Assembly: GCF_902498195.1 (NCBI RefSeq)
Contig: NZ_CABVIY010000007.1
Location: forward strand, 62,001 to 126,000
Length of the DNA: 64,000 bases
Direction of reading: 5' to 3'
Source of the DNA: Pseudomonas fluorescens
Lineage (GTDB): Bacteria; Pseudomonadota; Gammaproteobacteria; Pseudomonadales; Pseudomonadaceae
In this document: piece after piece, positions 26,697 to 35,020 of the stretch
Position numbering within the stretch: the stretch's first letter is position 1
How the letters are laid out: each line of letters begins with the position of its first letter
The notes under the pieces: generated by a model
What the model saw: only the letters and a program-made list of their open reading frames with translations
Database searches by the model: none
Told to the model about the DNA's origin: nothing
Translations under genes and position numbers: made by a program

Positions 26697-29018
26697 ATGG
26701 ACATCAAGTTCACCAACCGACTGTCTTACAAGCAGGCACGGCTTACCGTGCTGGTCGGTTTCGTTCTGGGCATGCTGCTCAGCTTGCTGCAAATAGGCAT
26801 CGATTATGCCAGTGAAGATGCCTCCATCAACCGCGAAATACAGTCTTTGCTGGAAATCAGCCACAACCCCGCTTCGCGCATTGCCTATAACATTGACGCC
26901 GAACTGGCCCAGGAGCTGACCCTTGGCCTGTTGCGTTCACCGGCGATCATTGGCGCAAAACTGACCGACAACAACGGCAACGTGCTGGCCAACGTCAAGC
27001 GCCCTGGCCTGCAAAGCGGCTACCGCGTGCTCAGCGACCTGCTGTTCGGCGCTGACCGGCAGTTCGAAGACCGCCTCTACCTGGACCACTTGCCGAGTGA
27101 ATCCCTGGGCACCCTGCAACTGGAAGTCGACACTTACTCATTCGGTTACCGCTTCCTGCGTCGCGCCGAAGTGACCTTGATCAACGGCTTCGCCCGCAGT
27201 TTGATCCTGACCGGGATCCTGCTGGCGCTGTTCTATGTGATGCTGACCAAGCCGCTGGTACGGGTCATCCGCGAACTTATCAGCCGTGACCCGCGCAGCG
27301 TCGAACCGACCTCCCTGGAATGCCCGCCTGGACACGTCAACGATGAAATCGGCGTCCTGGTCAAAGCCGCGAACCAGCAATTCGAAAACGTCGCCACCGA
27401 GATCCAGCAGCGACGCAACGCGGAAAACCGCCTGACCGATTACCTCGGGCAACTGGAAAACATCGTCTCGGCACGCACCACCGAACTCAAGGCCATCAAC
27501 GCCCGCCTCAGCCAATCCAACCAGGAACTTGAACTCGCCCGCAGTACCGCCCTGGACATGGCCGAGGCGCGCTCCGTGTTCCTGGCCAACATGAGCCATG
27601 AAATCCGCACGCCCCTCAATGGCCTGCTGGGGATGATCGCGCTTTCACTTGACGGTCCGCTGACTGCCGAACAGCAGCAACAGCTGTCCATCGCCCATGA
27701 CTCGGGCAAGGTGCTGGTGGAATTGCTCAACGATATTCTCGACCTGTCGAAATTCGATGCCGGCCAGCTCGAACTTGAGCACATCCCGTTCGACCTGGGC
27801 TCACTGATCGAAGACACCGCCAACCTGCTGTCGCAGAACGCCGCGCCAAGTGTCGAGCTGACCTGCCTGATTGATCCGCAGTTTCCGGCACTGGTGCTCG
27901 GCGATCCGACCCGGGTCCGGCAGATTGTCAGCAACTTGTTGTCCAACGCGCTCAAGTTCACCCGTTTCGGACGCGTCGATGTGCGCCTGTCGACCTTCGG
28001 CGACGGTGTCAGAATCGAGGTCTGTGACACCGGCATCGGTATTCCCCAGGACGCCCAGGTCAAGATTTTCCAGCCCTTCACCCAGGCCGGTGCCGGGATT
28101 ACCCGGCAGTTCGGTGGGACCGGGTTGGGCCTGGCTCTGACCTACAACCTCTGCGAAGCCATGCAGGGGCGCCTGACCATCAGCTCGGAAGCGGGTTTCG
28201 GCAGTCAGTTCTGCGCGCAACTGCCGCTGCCTCGCCACACCCGCGCCCTCGCCCCACCCTCTTTGCGAGGCAAGGTCATCGCCATCACCGCCGCCAGCAG
28301 TGGCCTGGCGGAATTGCTGGGCAGCGTGTTGCCCGGCTGGGGCCTGGATTATGAGCAACGGGCCATTGACGACCCGTTGATCGGCCTGGAACCCGATGTG
28401 CTGATTACCGATTGCCCCGAATGCCTGTTCAACCTGCGCCCTGCCTTCAGCGCGCCGATTTTGCTGGTAACCGCCTACGGCAGTTTCATGCCCAGCGAAC
28501 AGGCGAAAGCCCTCGCCCCCTTGCAGCAACAAGCACGCCCCTTGGCACGCAATGCGCTGCATCAGAATTTGCGGCGCATCCTGCAACCGGAAATCGCCAC
28601 CATCGACGACACCCCCGTCGACACCCCGCCCCCGCAACGCCGCGCACGAGTGCTGCTGGTGGAGGACAATCCGGTCAATCAACTGGTCGCCAAGGGCATG
28701 CTCGGCAAACTCGGGTGCGAGGTGATCGTTGCCGCTCACGGTGTCGAGGCACTCGATCAGCTTGAAAGCAGCGAGTTCGATCTGGTGTTGATGGACTGCA
28801 ACATGCCGGTGATGGATGGCTACGAAGCCAGCCGGCAAATCCGTCGCAGCGGGCGCTGGCCGCGTTTGCCCATCGTCGCCCTGACGGCCAACGCCATGTC
28901 CGAAGAGCGCGAACGTTGCCGTGCGGCGGGCATGAGCGACTACCTGGCCAAACCCTTTCGCCGTGAAGAACTCGCCGCGCTGCTGGATGTGTGGATACCC
29001 GCTACGACAGTGCCTTGA
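26697..29018 (+). CDS. sagS: Hybrid sensor histidine kinase SagS
   Basis: 773 aa. Two membrane helices (about 15-37 and 165-190) enclose a roughly 125-residue periplasmic HmsP-type sensor region (INREIQSLLEISHNPASRIA). HisKA has His301 in LANMSHEIRTPLNG, then HATPase_c, a degenerate receiver-like stretch about 520-640, and a functional receiver with Asp700 in LMDCNMPVMDGYEA. No Hpt domain. Architecture and order of neighbours (ospR, gpx, msrB, alaA, htpX) match SagS of P. aeruginosa, which steers biofilm and virulence through HptB and the Gac network. Start ATG 26697 or ATG 26655; neither has a strong site. The 3' end overlaps ospR by 17 bp. Confidence 0.85.
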   Translation: MDIKFTNRLSYKQARLTVLVGFVLGMLLSLLQIGIDYASEDASINREIQSLLEISHNPASRIAYNIDAELAQELTLGLLRSPAIIGAKLTDNNGNVLANVKRPGLQSGYRVLSDLLFGADRQFEDRLYLDHLPSESLGTLQLEVDTYSFGYRFLRRAEVTLINGFARSLILTGILLALFYVMLTKPLVRVIRELISRDPRSVEPTSLECPPGHVNDEIGVLVKAANQQFENVATEIQQRRNAENRLTDYLGQLENIVSARTTELKAINARLSQSNQELELARSTALDMAEARSVFLANMSHEIRTPLNGLLGMIALSLDGPLTAEQQQQLSIAHDSGKVLVELLNDILDLSKFDAGQLELEHIPFDLGSLIEDTANLLSQNAAPSVELTCLIDPQFPALVLGDPTRVRQIVSNLLSNALKFTRFGRVDVRLSTFGDGVRIEVCDTGIGIPQDAQVKIFQPFTQAGAGITRQFGGTGLGLALTYNLCEAMQGRLTISSEAGFGSQFCAQLPLPRHTRALAPPSLRGKVIAITAASSGLAELLGSVLPGWGLDYEQRAIDDPLIGLEPDVLITDCPECLFNLRPAFSAPILLVTAYGSFMPSEQAKALAPLQQQARPLARNALHQNLRRILQPEIATIDDTPVDTPPPQRRARVLLVEDNPVNQLVAKGMLGKLGCEVIVAAHGVEALDQLESSEFDLVLMDCNMPVMDGYEASRQIRRSGRWPRLPIVALTANAMSEERERCRAAGMSDYLAKPFRREELAALLDVWIPATTVP

Positions 29019-29463
29019 TTTGCCCCAACAGGTGGTCCAGGCCATCGCGCAGCGCGTTCAAACGATTCAGGTCGACGCCGCTGTCGCACAGCAGTCGGGC
29101 CTTCAATGGCCCGACTTGATCGCGCAACGCCAGTCCGCTCGGCGACAGGCTCAAGTGCACCTCTCGCTCATCCCGGGCCGAACGCTGGCGCTGAACCAGC
29201 TGCAATTGCTCAAGTCGCTTGAGCAACGGCGTCAGCGTGCCGGAATCCAGGGCCAGGCGCTCGCCCAGGGCCTTGACGGTCGGTTGCTCCGGCGCTGTCT
29301 CCTGCCATTCCCACAACACCAGCATCGCCAGGTACTGCGGGTACGTCAGGCCCAGCTGATCGAGCATCGGCTTGTAGGCCCGGATCACCGCCCGGGAAGC
29401 GGCGTACAGCTTGAAGCAGAGCTGGCTGTCGAGGTCCAGGGAATCGACGGACAGGCTGTTCAT
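29002..29463 (-). CDS. ospR: MarR-family peroxide-sensing regulator OspR
   Basis: 153 aa winged-helix regulator of the OhrR branch: YKPMLDQLGLTYPQYLAMLV, LALDSGTLTPLLKRLEQLQL and the wing SARDEREVHLSLSPSG. The redox-sensing Cys is Cys16 in LDSQLCFKLY, and a second Cys126 makes it a 2-Cys type. Oxidation by organic peroxides is expected to release it from DNA. Its ATG overlaps the gpx stop (ATGA), so gpx-ospR is one operon that it probably autoregulates. A candidate operator lies upstream of gpx. The symbol rests on synteny with P. aeruginosa. Confidence 0.86.
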   Translation of the reverse strand: MNSLSVDSLDLDSQLCFKLYAASRAVIRAYKPMLDQLGLTYPQYLAMLVLWEWQETAPEQPTVKALGERLALDSGTLTPLLKRLEQLQLVQRQRSARDEREVHLSLSPSGLALRDQVGPLKARLLCDSGVDLNRLNALRDGLDHLLGQIKALS

Positions 29464-29945
29464 TTGAGCAGGGCTTCGATCTCGCGGCTCATGTCCTGCG
29501 GCTTGGTCGCCGGGGCGAAGCGCTTGACCAGCTGGCCATCCTTGCCGATCAGGAACTTGGTGAAGTTCCACTTGATACCCTGGGAACCGAGCACGCCCGG
29601 CGCGCGCTTTTTCAGCTGCACAAACAGCGGGTGGGCGCCGGCGCCATTGACTTCGATCTTTTTGAACAGCGGGAAACTGACACCGTAGTTCAACTCGCAG
29701 AACTCGCTGATGGCGCCTTCATTGCCCGGTTCCTGCTTGCCGAACTGATTGCATGGGAATCCAAGGACCACCAGCCCTTGGTCCTTATAGGTCTGCCACA
29801 ACTCTTCGAGGCCTTTGTATTGAGGGGTGAAGCCGCATTTGCTGGCGGTGTTGACGACCAGCACGGCCTTGCCGGCGAAATCCGCCAGTGTCTTTTGCTC
29901 GCCCTCGATGGTGGTGCACGGAATGCTTAGCAGGTTGTCGCTCAT
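29460..29945 (-). CDS. gpx: Glutathione peroxidase (thiol peroxidase type)
   Basis: 161 aa, standard bacterial Gpx length. The catalytic Cys is in VVNTASKCGFTPQYKGLEEL (about residue 36), with the Gln loop LGFPCNQFGKQEPG and Trp/Asn block IKWNFTKFLIGKDG. Bacterial Cys-Gpx enzymes reduce hydrogen or organic peroxides, usually with thioredoxin. It is the first gene of a gpx-ospR operon with overlapping stop and start. An AT-rich dyad about 50-60 bp upstream is the likely OspR site. Confidence 0.94.
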   Translation of the reverse strand: MSDNLLSIPCTTIEGEQKTLADFAGKAVLVVNTASKCGFTPQYKGLEELWQTYKDQGLVVLGFPCNQFGKQEPGNEGAISEFCELNYGVSFPLFKKIEVNGAGAHPLFVQLKKRAPGVLGSQGIKWNFTKFLIGKDGQLVKRFAPATKPQDMSREIEALLK

Positions 29946-29994
29946 GGTGAAGGCTCCGGATTCGGGGACATGCACCAAACATAGCGAGCAATTG

Positions 29995-30008
29995 AATTGT
30001 GTGCAATT
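29995..30008. promoter_or_regulatory. Candidate OspR operator
   Basis: AATTG-TGTG-CAATT, an AT-rich dyad 50-63 bp upstream of the gpx start. OhrR-type MarR proteins bind such CAATT/AATTG half sites in other bacteria. Assignment to OspR rests on position and site type. Confidence 0.5.
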
Positions 30009-30032
30009 TAAATTATTGAACGCCAGCCCTGC

Positions 30033-30127
30033 GTAGGAACTGCCGAAGGCTGCGATCTTTTGATCTTGCTTTAATTGAGGTCGATGAAGATCAAGATCAA
30101 AAGATCGCAGCCTCCGGCAGCTCCTAC
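30033..30127. repeat. Inverted repeat of the GTAGGAGCTGCCG-AGGCTGCGATC family
   Basis: Left arm GTAGGAACTGCCGAAGGCTG and onward to GATCTTTTGATCTT, right arm its near-exact reverse complement, with a loop of about 20 bp. This is the second short-repeat family in the window, also at 34871-34954 and 37904-37979. It lies between gpx and the convergent end of msrB. Confidence 0.88.
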
Positions 30128-30137
30128 GTGGCTCGCA

Positions 30138-30533
30138 TCATTCGCGTGGCACCAGGTCCAGGCACACTGAGTTGATGCAGTAACGCAGGCCGGTCGGTGG
30201 CGGGCCGTCGGGAAACACGTGCCCCAGGTGTGCGTCGCATTTGGCGCAGACCACTTCGGTACGGATCATGCCGTGGCTGACATCACGAATTTCGGTCATG
30301 GCGCTGTCGCCGATCGGCGCGTAGAAGCTCGGCCAGCCGCAACCGGAATCGAACTTGGTTCTGGAATCGAACAGCGGCTCGTTGCAGCAGATGCAGTGGT
30401 AGATACCGTCGACCTTGCTGTCGTTGTATTTGCCGGAAAACGGGCGCTCGGTGCCCTTGAGACGGCACACGTTGTACTGCTCGGGGTCGAGCATGGCTTT
30501 CCATTCTTCCAGGGTTTTTTCCAACTTTTCCAT
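30138..30533 (-). CDS. msrB: Peptide-methionine (R)-S-oxide reductase MsrB
   Basis: 131 aa. Zinc-binding cysteine pairs are in YHCICCNEPLF and VCAKCDAHLGHVFPDGPP. The family motif GCGWPSFYAPI is present, and the catalytic Cys is in GLRYCINSVCLDL. It repairs methionine-R-sulfoxide in proteins using thioredoxin, complementing the nearby MsrC. ATG 30533 was chosen over the adjacent ATG 30536 because GAGG then lies 7 nt away. Divergent from alaA across about 225 bp. Confidence 0.94.
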   Translation of the reverse strand: MEKLEKTLEEWKAMLDPEQYNVCRLKGTERPFSGKYNDSKVDGIYHCICCNEPLFDSRTKFDSGCGWPSFYAPIGDSAMTEIRDVSHGMIRTEVVCAKCDAHLGHVFPDGPPPTGLRYCINSVCLDLVPRE

Positions 30534-30759
30534 CATCACACCTCGGCGGCTGAAAAAGCCCGATCTGTACCTTTTCCACGGATCGGGCGGCACGTATGAT
30601 TGCGCCTCGTCAAACGCCAGTCTGGCAGCCAGACCACGCGCATTCAAACGGATTTATGGGTGCTGCCTCTCAAGGCGTCAGGCCTGTGTGATTACGCAGG
30701 ATTCCCAGTACGGTTGGTCACACGCCGACTGGATCGTTCATTTTCAGGAACACATCGCC

Positions 30760-31971
30760 ATGCAGGTCAGCAAATCGAACAAGCTCGCCAACGTCTGCTA
30801 CGACATTCGCGGCCCAGTGCTCAAGCACGCCAAACGCCTGGAAGAGGAAGGCCATCGTATCCTCAAGCTGAACATCGGCAACCCGGCGCCCTTTGGTTTC
30901 GAAGCGCCGGATGAAATCCTCCAGGACGTCATCCGCAACCTGCCCACCGCCCAGGGCTACAGTGACTCCAAAGGCCTGTTCAGCGCGCGCAAGGCCGTCA
31001 TGCAGTATTACCAGCAAAAGCAGGTAGAAGGCGTCGGCATTGAAGACATCTACCTGGGCAACGGCGTTTCCGAACTGATCGTGATGTCGATGCAAGCGTT
31101 GCTTAACAACGGCGACGAAGTGCTGGTGCCGGCTCCGGACTACCCGCTGTGGACCGCGGCCGTGAGCCTTTCGGGCGGTAATCCGGTGCACTACCTGTGC
31201 GACGAGCAGGCCAACTGGTGGCCGGACCTGGCCGACATCAAGGCCAAGATCACGCCGAACACCAAGGCGCTGGTGATCATCAACCCGAACAACCCGACCG
31301 GTGCGGTGTACTCCCGGGAAGTCCTGCTGGGCATGCTGGAACTGGCCCGCCAGCACAACCTGGTGGTGTTCTCCGACGAGATCTACGACAAGATCCTGTA
31401 CGACGATGCCGTGCACATCTGCACCGCGTCCCTGGCACCGGACCTGCTCTGCCTGACCTTCAACGGCCTTTCAAAGTCCTATCGCGTCGCCGGTTTCCGC
31501 TCCGGCTGGATCGCAATCTCCGGCCCGAAACACCATGCCCAGAGCTACATCGAAGGCATCGACATGCTGGCCAACATGCGCCTGTGCGCCAACGTGCCGA
31601 GCCAGCACGCCATCCAGACCGCCTTGGGTGGCTATCAGAGCATCAACGATCTGGTGTTGCCGCCGGGCCGCCTGCTGGAACAGCGCAACCGCACCTGGGA
31701 GCTGCTCAACGATATTCCGGGCGTGAGCTGCGTCAAGCCGATGGGCGCGCTGTACGCGTTCCCGCGCATCGACCCGAAAGTCTGCCCGATCCACAACGAC
31801 GAGAAATTCGTCCTCGACCTGCTGCTCTCCGAAAAGCTGCTGGTGGTACAAGGCACGGCCTTCAACTGGCCATGGCCGGATCACTTCCGCGTCGTGACCC
31901 TGCCACGTGTCGATGACCTGGACATGGCGATCGGACGCATCGGCAACTTCCTCAAGTCCTACCGTCAGTAA
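30760..31971 (+). CDS. alaA: Alanine-type aminotransferase AlaA
   Basis: 403 aa class I/II PLP aminotransferase, strongly similar along its whole length to E. coli AlaA (NVCYDIRGPVLKHAKRLEEE, LKLNIGNPAPFGF, VIINPNNPTGAVYS). The PLP lysine is in FNGLSKSYRVAGFRSGW (about residue 240). AlaA uses glutamate and pyruvate to make alanine. Start ATG 30760. A long perfect hairpin follows its stop. Confidence 0.92.
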   Translation: MQVSKSNKLANVCYDIRGPVLKHAKRLEEEGHRILKLNIGNPAPFGFEAPDEILQDVIRNLPTAQGYSDSKGLFSARKAVMQYYQQKQVEGVGIEDIYLGNGVSELIVMSMQALLNNGDEVLVPAPDYPLWTAAVSLSGGNPVHYLCDEQANWWPDLADIKAKITPNTKALVIINPNNPTGAVYSREVLLGMLELARQHNLVVFSDEIYDKILYDDAVHICTASLAPDLLCLTFNGLSKSYRVAGFRSGWIAISGPKHHAQSYIEGIDMLANMRLCANVPSQHAIQTALGGYQSINDLVLPPGRLLEQRNRTWELLNDIPGVSCVKPMGALYAFPRIDPKVCPIHNDEKFVLDLLLSEKLLVVQGTAFNWPWPDHFRVVTLPRVDDLDMAIGRIGNFLKSYRQ

Positions 31972-31980
31972 GCGATCGGT

Positions 31981-32012
31981 CCCCGTGCGACGGGCACACC
32001 CGTCGCACGGGG
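31981..32012 (+). terminator. Perfect 14-bp hairpin after alaA
   Basis: CCCCGTGCGACGGG and its exact complement are separated by a 4-nt loop (CACA). It begins 10 bp after the alaA stop. The downstream bases are only moderately T-rich (ATTCATTC), so it may act as a weak terminator or an mRNA 3'-end stabiliser. Confidence 0.6.
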
Positions 32013-32203
32013 ATTCATTCAGCAACATTTGTTTGCGTCCTGCCGATCCCCTCCCCGGCGAATTCACACAATCCGTTCCCGCCCAACAAAGGCGGGGCCT
32101 GCAACGCCCCCAGGCCTGACAAACTCTTCCTCGCCTGCCATCGGAAATGCCCTGCAAGCAGCTAAGCTATTGCCGTAGGACACAGTTTGAAATAGTCACT
32201 CGG

Positions 32204-32231
32204 TTGAATACCCCGGTGCAGCACCTTATAT
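32204..32231 (+). promoter_or_regulatory. Predicted htpX promoter
   Basis: TTGAAT (32204-32209), 16-bp spacer, TTATAT (32226-32231), about 46 bp before the htpX start. The boxes fit sigma-70; overlapping TTGAAT...CCTTATAT also resembles a heat-shock sigma-32 promoter, as expected for htpX. No experimental support. Confidence 0.4.
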
Positions 32232-32277
32232 ACCCCGCAGTACGCTACATCTTTAGCATAAGGAGATTTCTACAACC

Positions 32278-33168
32278 ATGATGCGCATCCTGCTGTTTTT
32301 GGCCACTAACCTGGCGGTCGTGCTGATTGCCAGCATCACCCTGAGCCTTTTCGGCTTCAACGGGTTCATGGCGGCCAACGGGGTTGATCTCAACCTCAAT
32401 CAGCTGCTGATTTTCTGTGCGGTCTTTGGTTTTGCCGGTTCCCTGTTCTCGCTGTTCATCTCCAAGTGGATGGCGAAGATGAGCACCAGCACCCAGATCA
32501 TCACCCAGCCACGTACTCGTCACGAGCAATGGCTGCTGCAAACCGTCGAGCAACTGTCCCGGGAAGCCGGGATCAAGATGCCAGAAGTCGGGATCTTCCC
32601 GGCCTACGAAGCAAACGCCTTCGCCACCGGCTGGAACAAGAACGACGCACTGGTCGCGGTCAGCCAGGGCTTGCTCGAACGTTTCTCGCCGGATGAAGTG
32701 AAAGCCGTTCTGGCCCACGAAATCGGCCATGTGGCCAATGGCGACATGGTGACCCTGGCATTGATCCAGGGCGTGGTGAACACCTTCGTGATGTTCTTCG
32801 CACGGATCATCGGCAACTTTGTCGACAAGGTGATCTTCAAGAACGAAGAAGGCCAGGGCATTGCCTACTACGTGGCAACCATTTTTGCCGAACTGGTCCT
32901 GGGCATCCTGGCCAGCGCCATCGTCATGTGGTTTTCGCGTAAACGGGAATTCCGTGCCGACGAAGCCGGCGCCAACCTGGCCGGTACCGCCGCGATGATC
33001 GGCGCCCTGCAGCGCCTGCGTGCCGAGCAAGGCCTGCCGGTGCACATGCCCGACACCCTGAATGCCTTCGGCATCAACGGTGGCCTGAAACAGGGCTTCG
33101 CCCGCATGTTCATGAGCCACCCGCCGCTGGAAGAGCGTATCGACGCACTGGCTCGTCGCCGGGGTTGA
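32278..33168 (+). CDS. htpX: Membrane zinc metalloprotease HtpX
   Basis: 296 aa, M48B family. N-terminal membrane helices (about 4-24 and 35-55). The zinc motif HEIGH is in VLAHEIGHVANGDM (about residue 144), then two further hydrophobic segments about 155-215 and the third zinc ligand in REFRADEAGANLA. HtpX degrades misfolded inner-membrane proteins together with FtsH. AAGGAG precedes a double ATG at 32278/32281. A terminator follows. Confidence 0.96.
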   Translation: MMRILLFLATNLAVVLIASITLSLFGFNGFMAANGVDLNLNQLLIFCAVFGFAGSLFSLFISKWMAKMSTSTQIITQPRTRHEQWLLQTVEQLSREAGIKMPEVGIFPAYEANAFATGWNKNDALVAVSQGLLERFSPDEVKAVLAHEIGHVANGDMVTLALIQGVVNTFVMFFARIIGNFVDKVIFKNEEGQGIAYYVATIFAELVLGILASAIVMWFSRKREFRADEAGANLAGTAAMIGALQRLRAEQGLPVHMPDTLNAFGINGGLKQGFARMFMSHPPLEERIDALARRRG

Positions 33169-33182
33169 TCGCTCTAGAGTAA

Positions 33183-33218
33183 AAAAGAAGGCCCGCAGTG
33201 ATGCGGGCCTTTTTTTGT
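33183..33218 (+). terminator. Intrinsic terminator after htpX
   Basis: Hairpin AGGCCCGCA-GTGA-TGCGGGCCT followed by a run of seven T. It lies 15 bp after the htpX stop. Confidence 0.9.
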
Positions 33219-33249
33219 CCACTTGAATAGTGCTGTGAGTCCCAGGGCC

Positions 33250-33330
33250 TCTTCGCGGGCAAGGCCGCTCCCACACGTCCTGCGCCAATCATGAGATCGC
33301 GCGTCCCCTGTGGGAGCGGGCTTCACAGTT
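33250..33330. repeat. REP-type inverted pair (TGTGGGAGCGGGCT family)
   Basis: A diverged right-hand copy (CTTCGCGGGCAAGGCCGCTCCCACA) and an opposite copy (TGTGGGAGCGGGCTTC) about 45 bp apart, between htpX and tpm. Arms are less conserved than in the copies at 1.3 and 47 kb. Confidence 0.75.
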
Positions 33331-33338
33331 GCTACAAT

Positions 33339-33995
33339 TCAGCGGCTGGAAACCCGATACACCCGCTCCTCAAGCCGCGTCACACCCGCCTCCAGAAACT
33401 TCCCGCTCTGGCTCAACACATCCTGATCCTCCAGGATCTTCAATGCCCAGCAAGCCCCCAACAACCGTTGCACTTCATCATCAAGCACGGCAAAGGGCGG
33501 ACCGGACATTTGATCCTGATCGTAATCCAGGGTGATCAAAAGCCCCTGAGCCCCCTTGGGCAGAATCCGATTCAAATGTGCCGCGTATTGCTCTCGCATG
33601 GACGGTGGCAACGCAATCAGTGCGGCGCGATCATAAAGCGCGGTGCAATCCGCAACATCGCCCGGCGTCAATGCGAAAAAATCCCCGCACCACAGCTCGA
33701 TCGAGCCAGCCCGATAGACCTTGAATGGCCCTTGCTCGCTGACGGCGGGATCAAAACCATGCTCGCCGAAGAAATCCTCCACGGCTTTCTCCGACAACTC
33801 AATTCCCAGGACTTCATGCCCCTGATGGGCCAGCCACAACAGATCCAGGCTCTTGCCACACAGCGGCACCAGCACCCGCGCACCTTCCTCCAGCTCCAGT
33901 TGCGGCCAGAAACGTTGCAGATAAGGGTTCACCTGCGGCAGGTGAAAGCCGATCTGATTCGACGCCCACTTCTTGTGCCAAAACTCCGGCTGCAT
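33339..33995 (-). CDS. tpm: Thiopurine S-methyltransferase
   Basis: 218 aa, the exact family length. FWHKKWASNQIGFHLPQVNP opens the protein. SAM-binding VLVPLCGKSLDLLWLAHQG (about residues 41-59) and YDRAALIALPPSMREQYA follow. Bacterial TPMT enzymes methylate thiopurines and, in Pseudomonas, also selenium and tellurium oxyanions. ATG 33995 has GGGG seven nt upstream; the longer frame from 34019 lacks support. Confidence 0.95.
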   Translation of the reverse strand: MQPEFWHKKWASNQIGFHLPQVNPYLQRFWPQLELEEGARVLVPLCGKSLDLLWLAHQGHEVLGIELSEKAVEDFFGEHGFDPAVSEQGPFKVYRAGSIELWCGDFFALTPGDVADCTALYDRAALIALPPSMREQYAAHLNRILPKGAQGLLITLDYDQDQMSGPPFAVLDDEVQRLLGACWALKILEDQDVLSQSGKFLEAGVTRLEERVYRVSSR

Positions 33996-34098
33996 AAATA
34001 ACCCCGAAAATTCGATCAAAACACCCTAAAACTTATATTAGATTTAGATCAATGATCTGACTGAAGATGGTGCCATCTTAACCCTCAGGAGCTCATTC

Positions 34099-34866
34099 AT
34101 GTTCCCCAGCCTGTACATATCCCATGGCTCCCCCATGCTTGCCCTGGAACCCGGCGCCAGCGGGCCGGCCCTCGCGCGCCTGGCGGCAGATATACCGAAA
34201 CCCGAAGCCATCGTGATCGTTTCCGCGCACTGGGAAAGCCATGAACTGCTGGTCAGCGCTAACCCACGGCCGGAAACCTGGCATGACTTTGGTGGTTTTC
34301 CAAGGGCATTGTTCGAGGTGCAGTACCCGGCGCCCGGCGATCCGCGGCTGGCGGCCGAGGTCGTCGAGCTGTTGAAGGCCGCAGATCTTCCCGCGCGCAT
34401 CGACACCCAGCGGCCGTTCGACCATGGCGTCTGGGTGCCCCTGTCATTGATGTATCCACAAGCCGATATTCCGATCGTCCAGGTTTCCCTGCCCACCCGC
34501 GGCGGTCCCGCCCTGCAAACCCGTGTCGGCCAGGCCCTGGCCAGCCTGCGCGGGCACGGCGTGCTGTTGATCGGTTCCGGCAGCATCACCCACAACCTGC
34601 GGGAGCTGGACTGGCATGCCGGCCCCGAGAGCGTCGAACCCTGGGCGCAGGTGTTTCGCGACTGGATGATCGAGAAACTGGCGGCCGACGATGAAGCGGC
34701 CTTGCACGATTATCGCCGGCAAGCCCCGAACGCCGTGCGCAACCATCCCAGTGATGAGCATTTGCTGCCGCTGTACTTCGCCCGCAGCGCCGGGGGAGAT
34801 TTCAGCGTTGCTCACCAGGGGTTCACCATGGGTGCTCTAGGTATGGATATTTACCGCTTCGGCTGA
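34099..34866 (+). CDS. ygiD: YgiD-type extradiol ring-cleavage dioxygenase
   Basis: 255 aa of the LigB superfamily. Metal ligands are visible as His in YISHGSPML (about residue 9), His in SAHWESHE and His in PFDHGVWVPL. IGSGSITHNL is another family block. E. coli YgiD and plant homologues cleave DOPA at the 4,5 position; the substrate in Pseudomonas is unknown. GGAG is near the ATG. Monocistronic, convergent with deaD across a repeat and a terminator. Confidence 0.9.
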   Translation: MFPSLYISHGSPMLALEPGASGPALARLAADIPKPEAIVIVSAHWESHELLVSANPRPETWHDFGGFPRALFEVQYPAPGDPRLAAEVVELLKAADLPARIDTQRPFDHGVWVPLSLMYPQADIPIVQVSLPTRGGPALQTRVGQALASLRGHGVLLIGSGSITHNLRELDWHAGPESVEPWAQVFRDWMIEKLAADDEAALHDYRRQAPNAVRNHPSDEHLLPLYFARSAGGDFSVAHQGFTMGALGMDIYRFG

Positions 34867-34870
34867 CTTG

Positions 34871-34954
34871 AAGATCAAAAGATCGCAGCCTGCGACAGGT
34901 CCTACACGGGAACATGGTTCTCTGTAGGAGCTGCCGCAGGCTGCGATCTTTCTT
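34871..34954. repeat. Inverted repeat of the GTAGGAGCTGCCG family, reversed order
   Basis: Here the two arms point outward: AAGATCAAAAGATCGCAGCC ending in CCTAC, a short loop, then GTAGGAGCTGCCGCAGGCTG ending in GATCTTTC. Same family as the elements at 30033 and 37904. It lies directly after the dioxygenase stop codon. Confidence 0.82.
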
Positions 34955-34960
34955 ACAGGC

Positions 34961-34993
34961 AAAAAAATCCCCGAACCAGTCGGGGATTTTTTA
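34961..34993. terminator. Bidirectional intrinsic terminator
   Basis: AAATCCCCGA-ACCAG-TCGGGGATTT with A-run and T-run flanks, between the dioxygenase gene and the convergent deaD. Confidence 0.88.
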
Positions 34994-35020
34994 TGCTCGA
35001 TCAATCAGCCCGGAAGCAGA

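Noticed and set aside
26532..26864. 111-residue N-terminal extension of the DUF815 protein
   Set aside because: It runs into the divergent sagS coding region, and GTG 26531 has a good ribosome-binding site and begins the family-like part.
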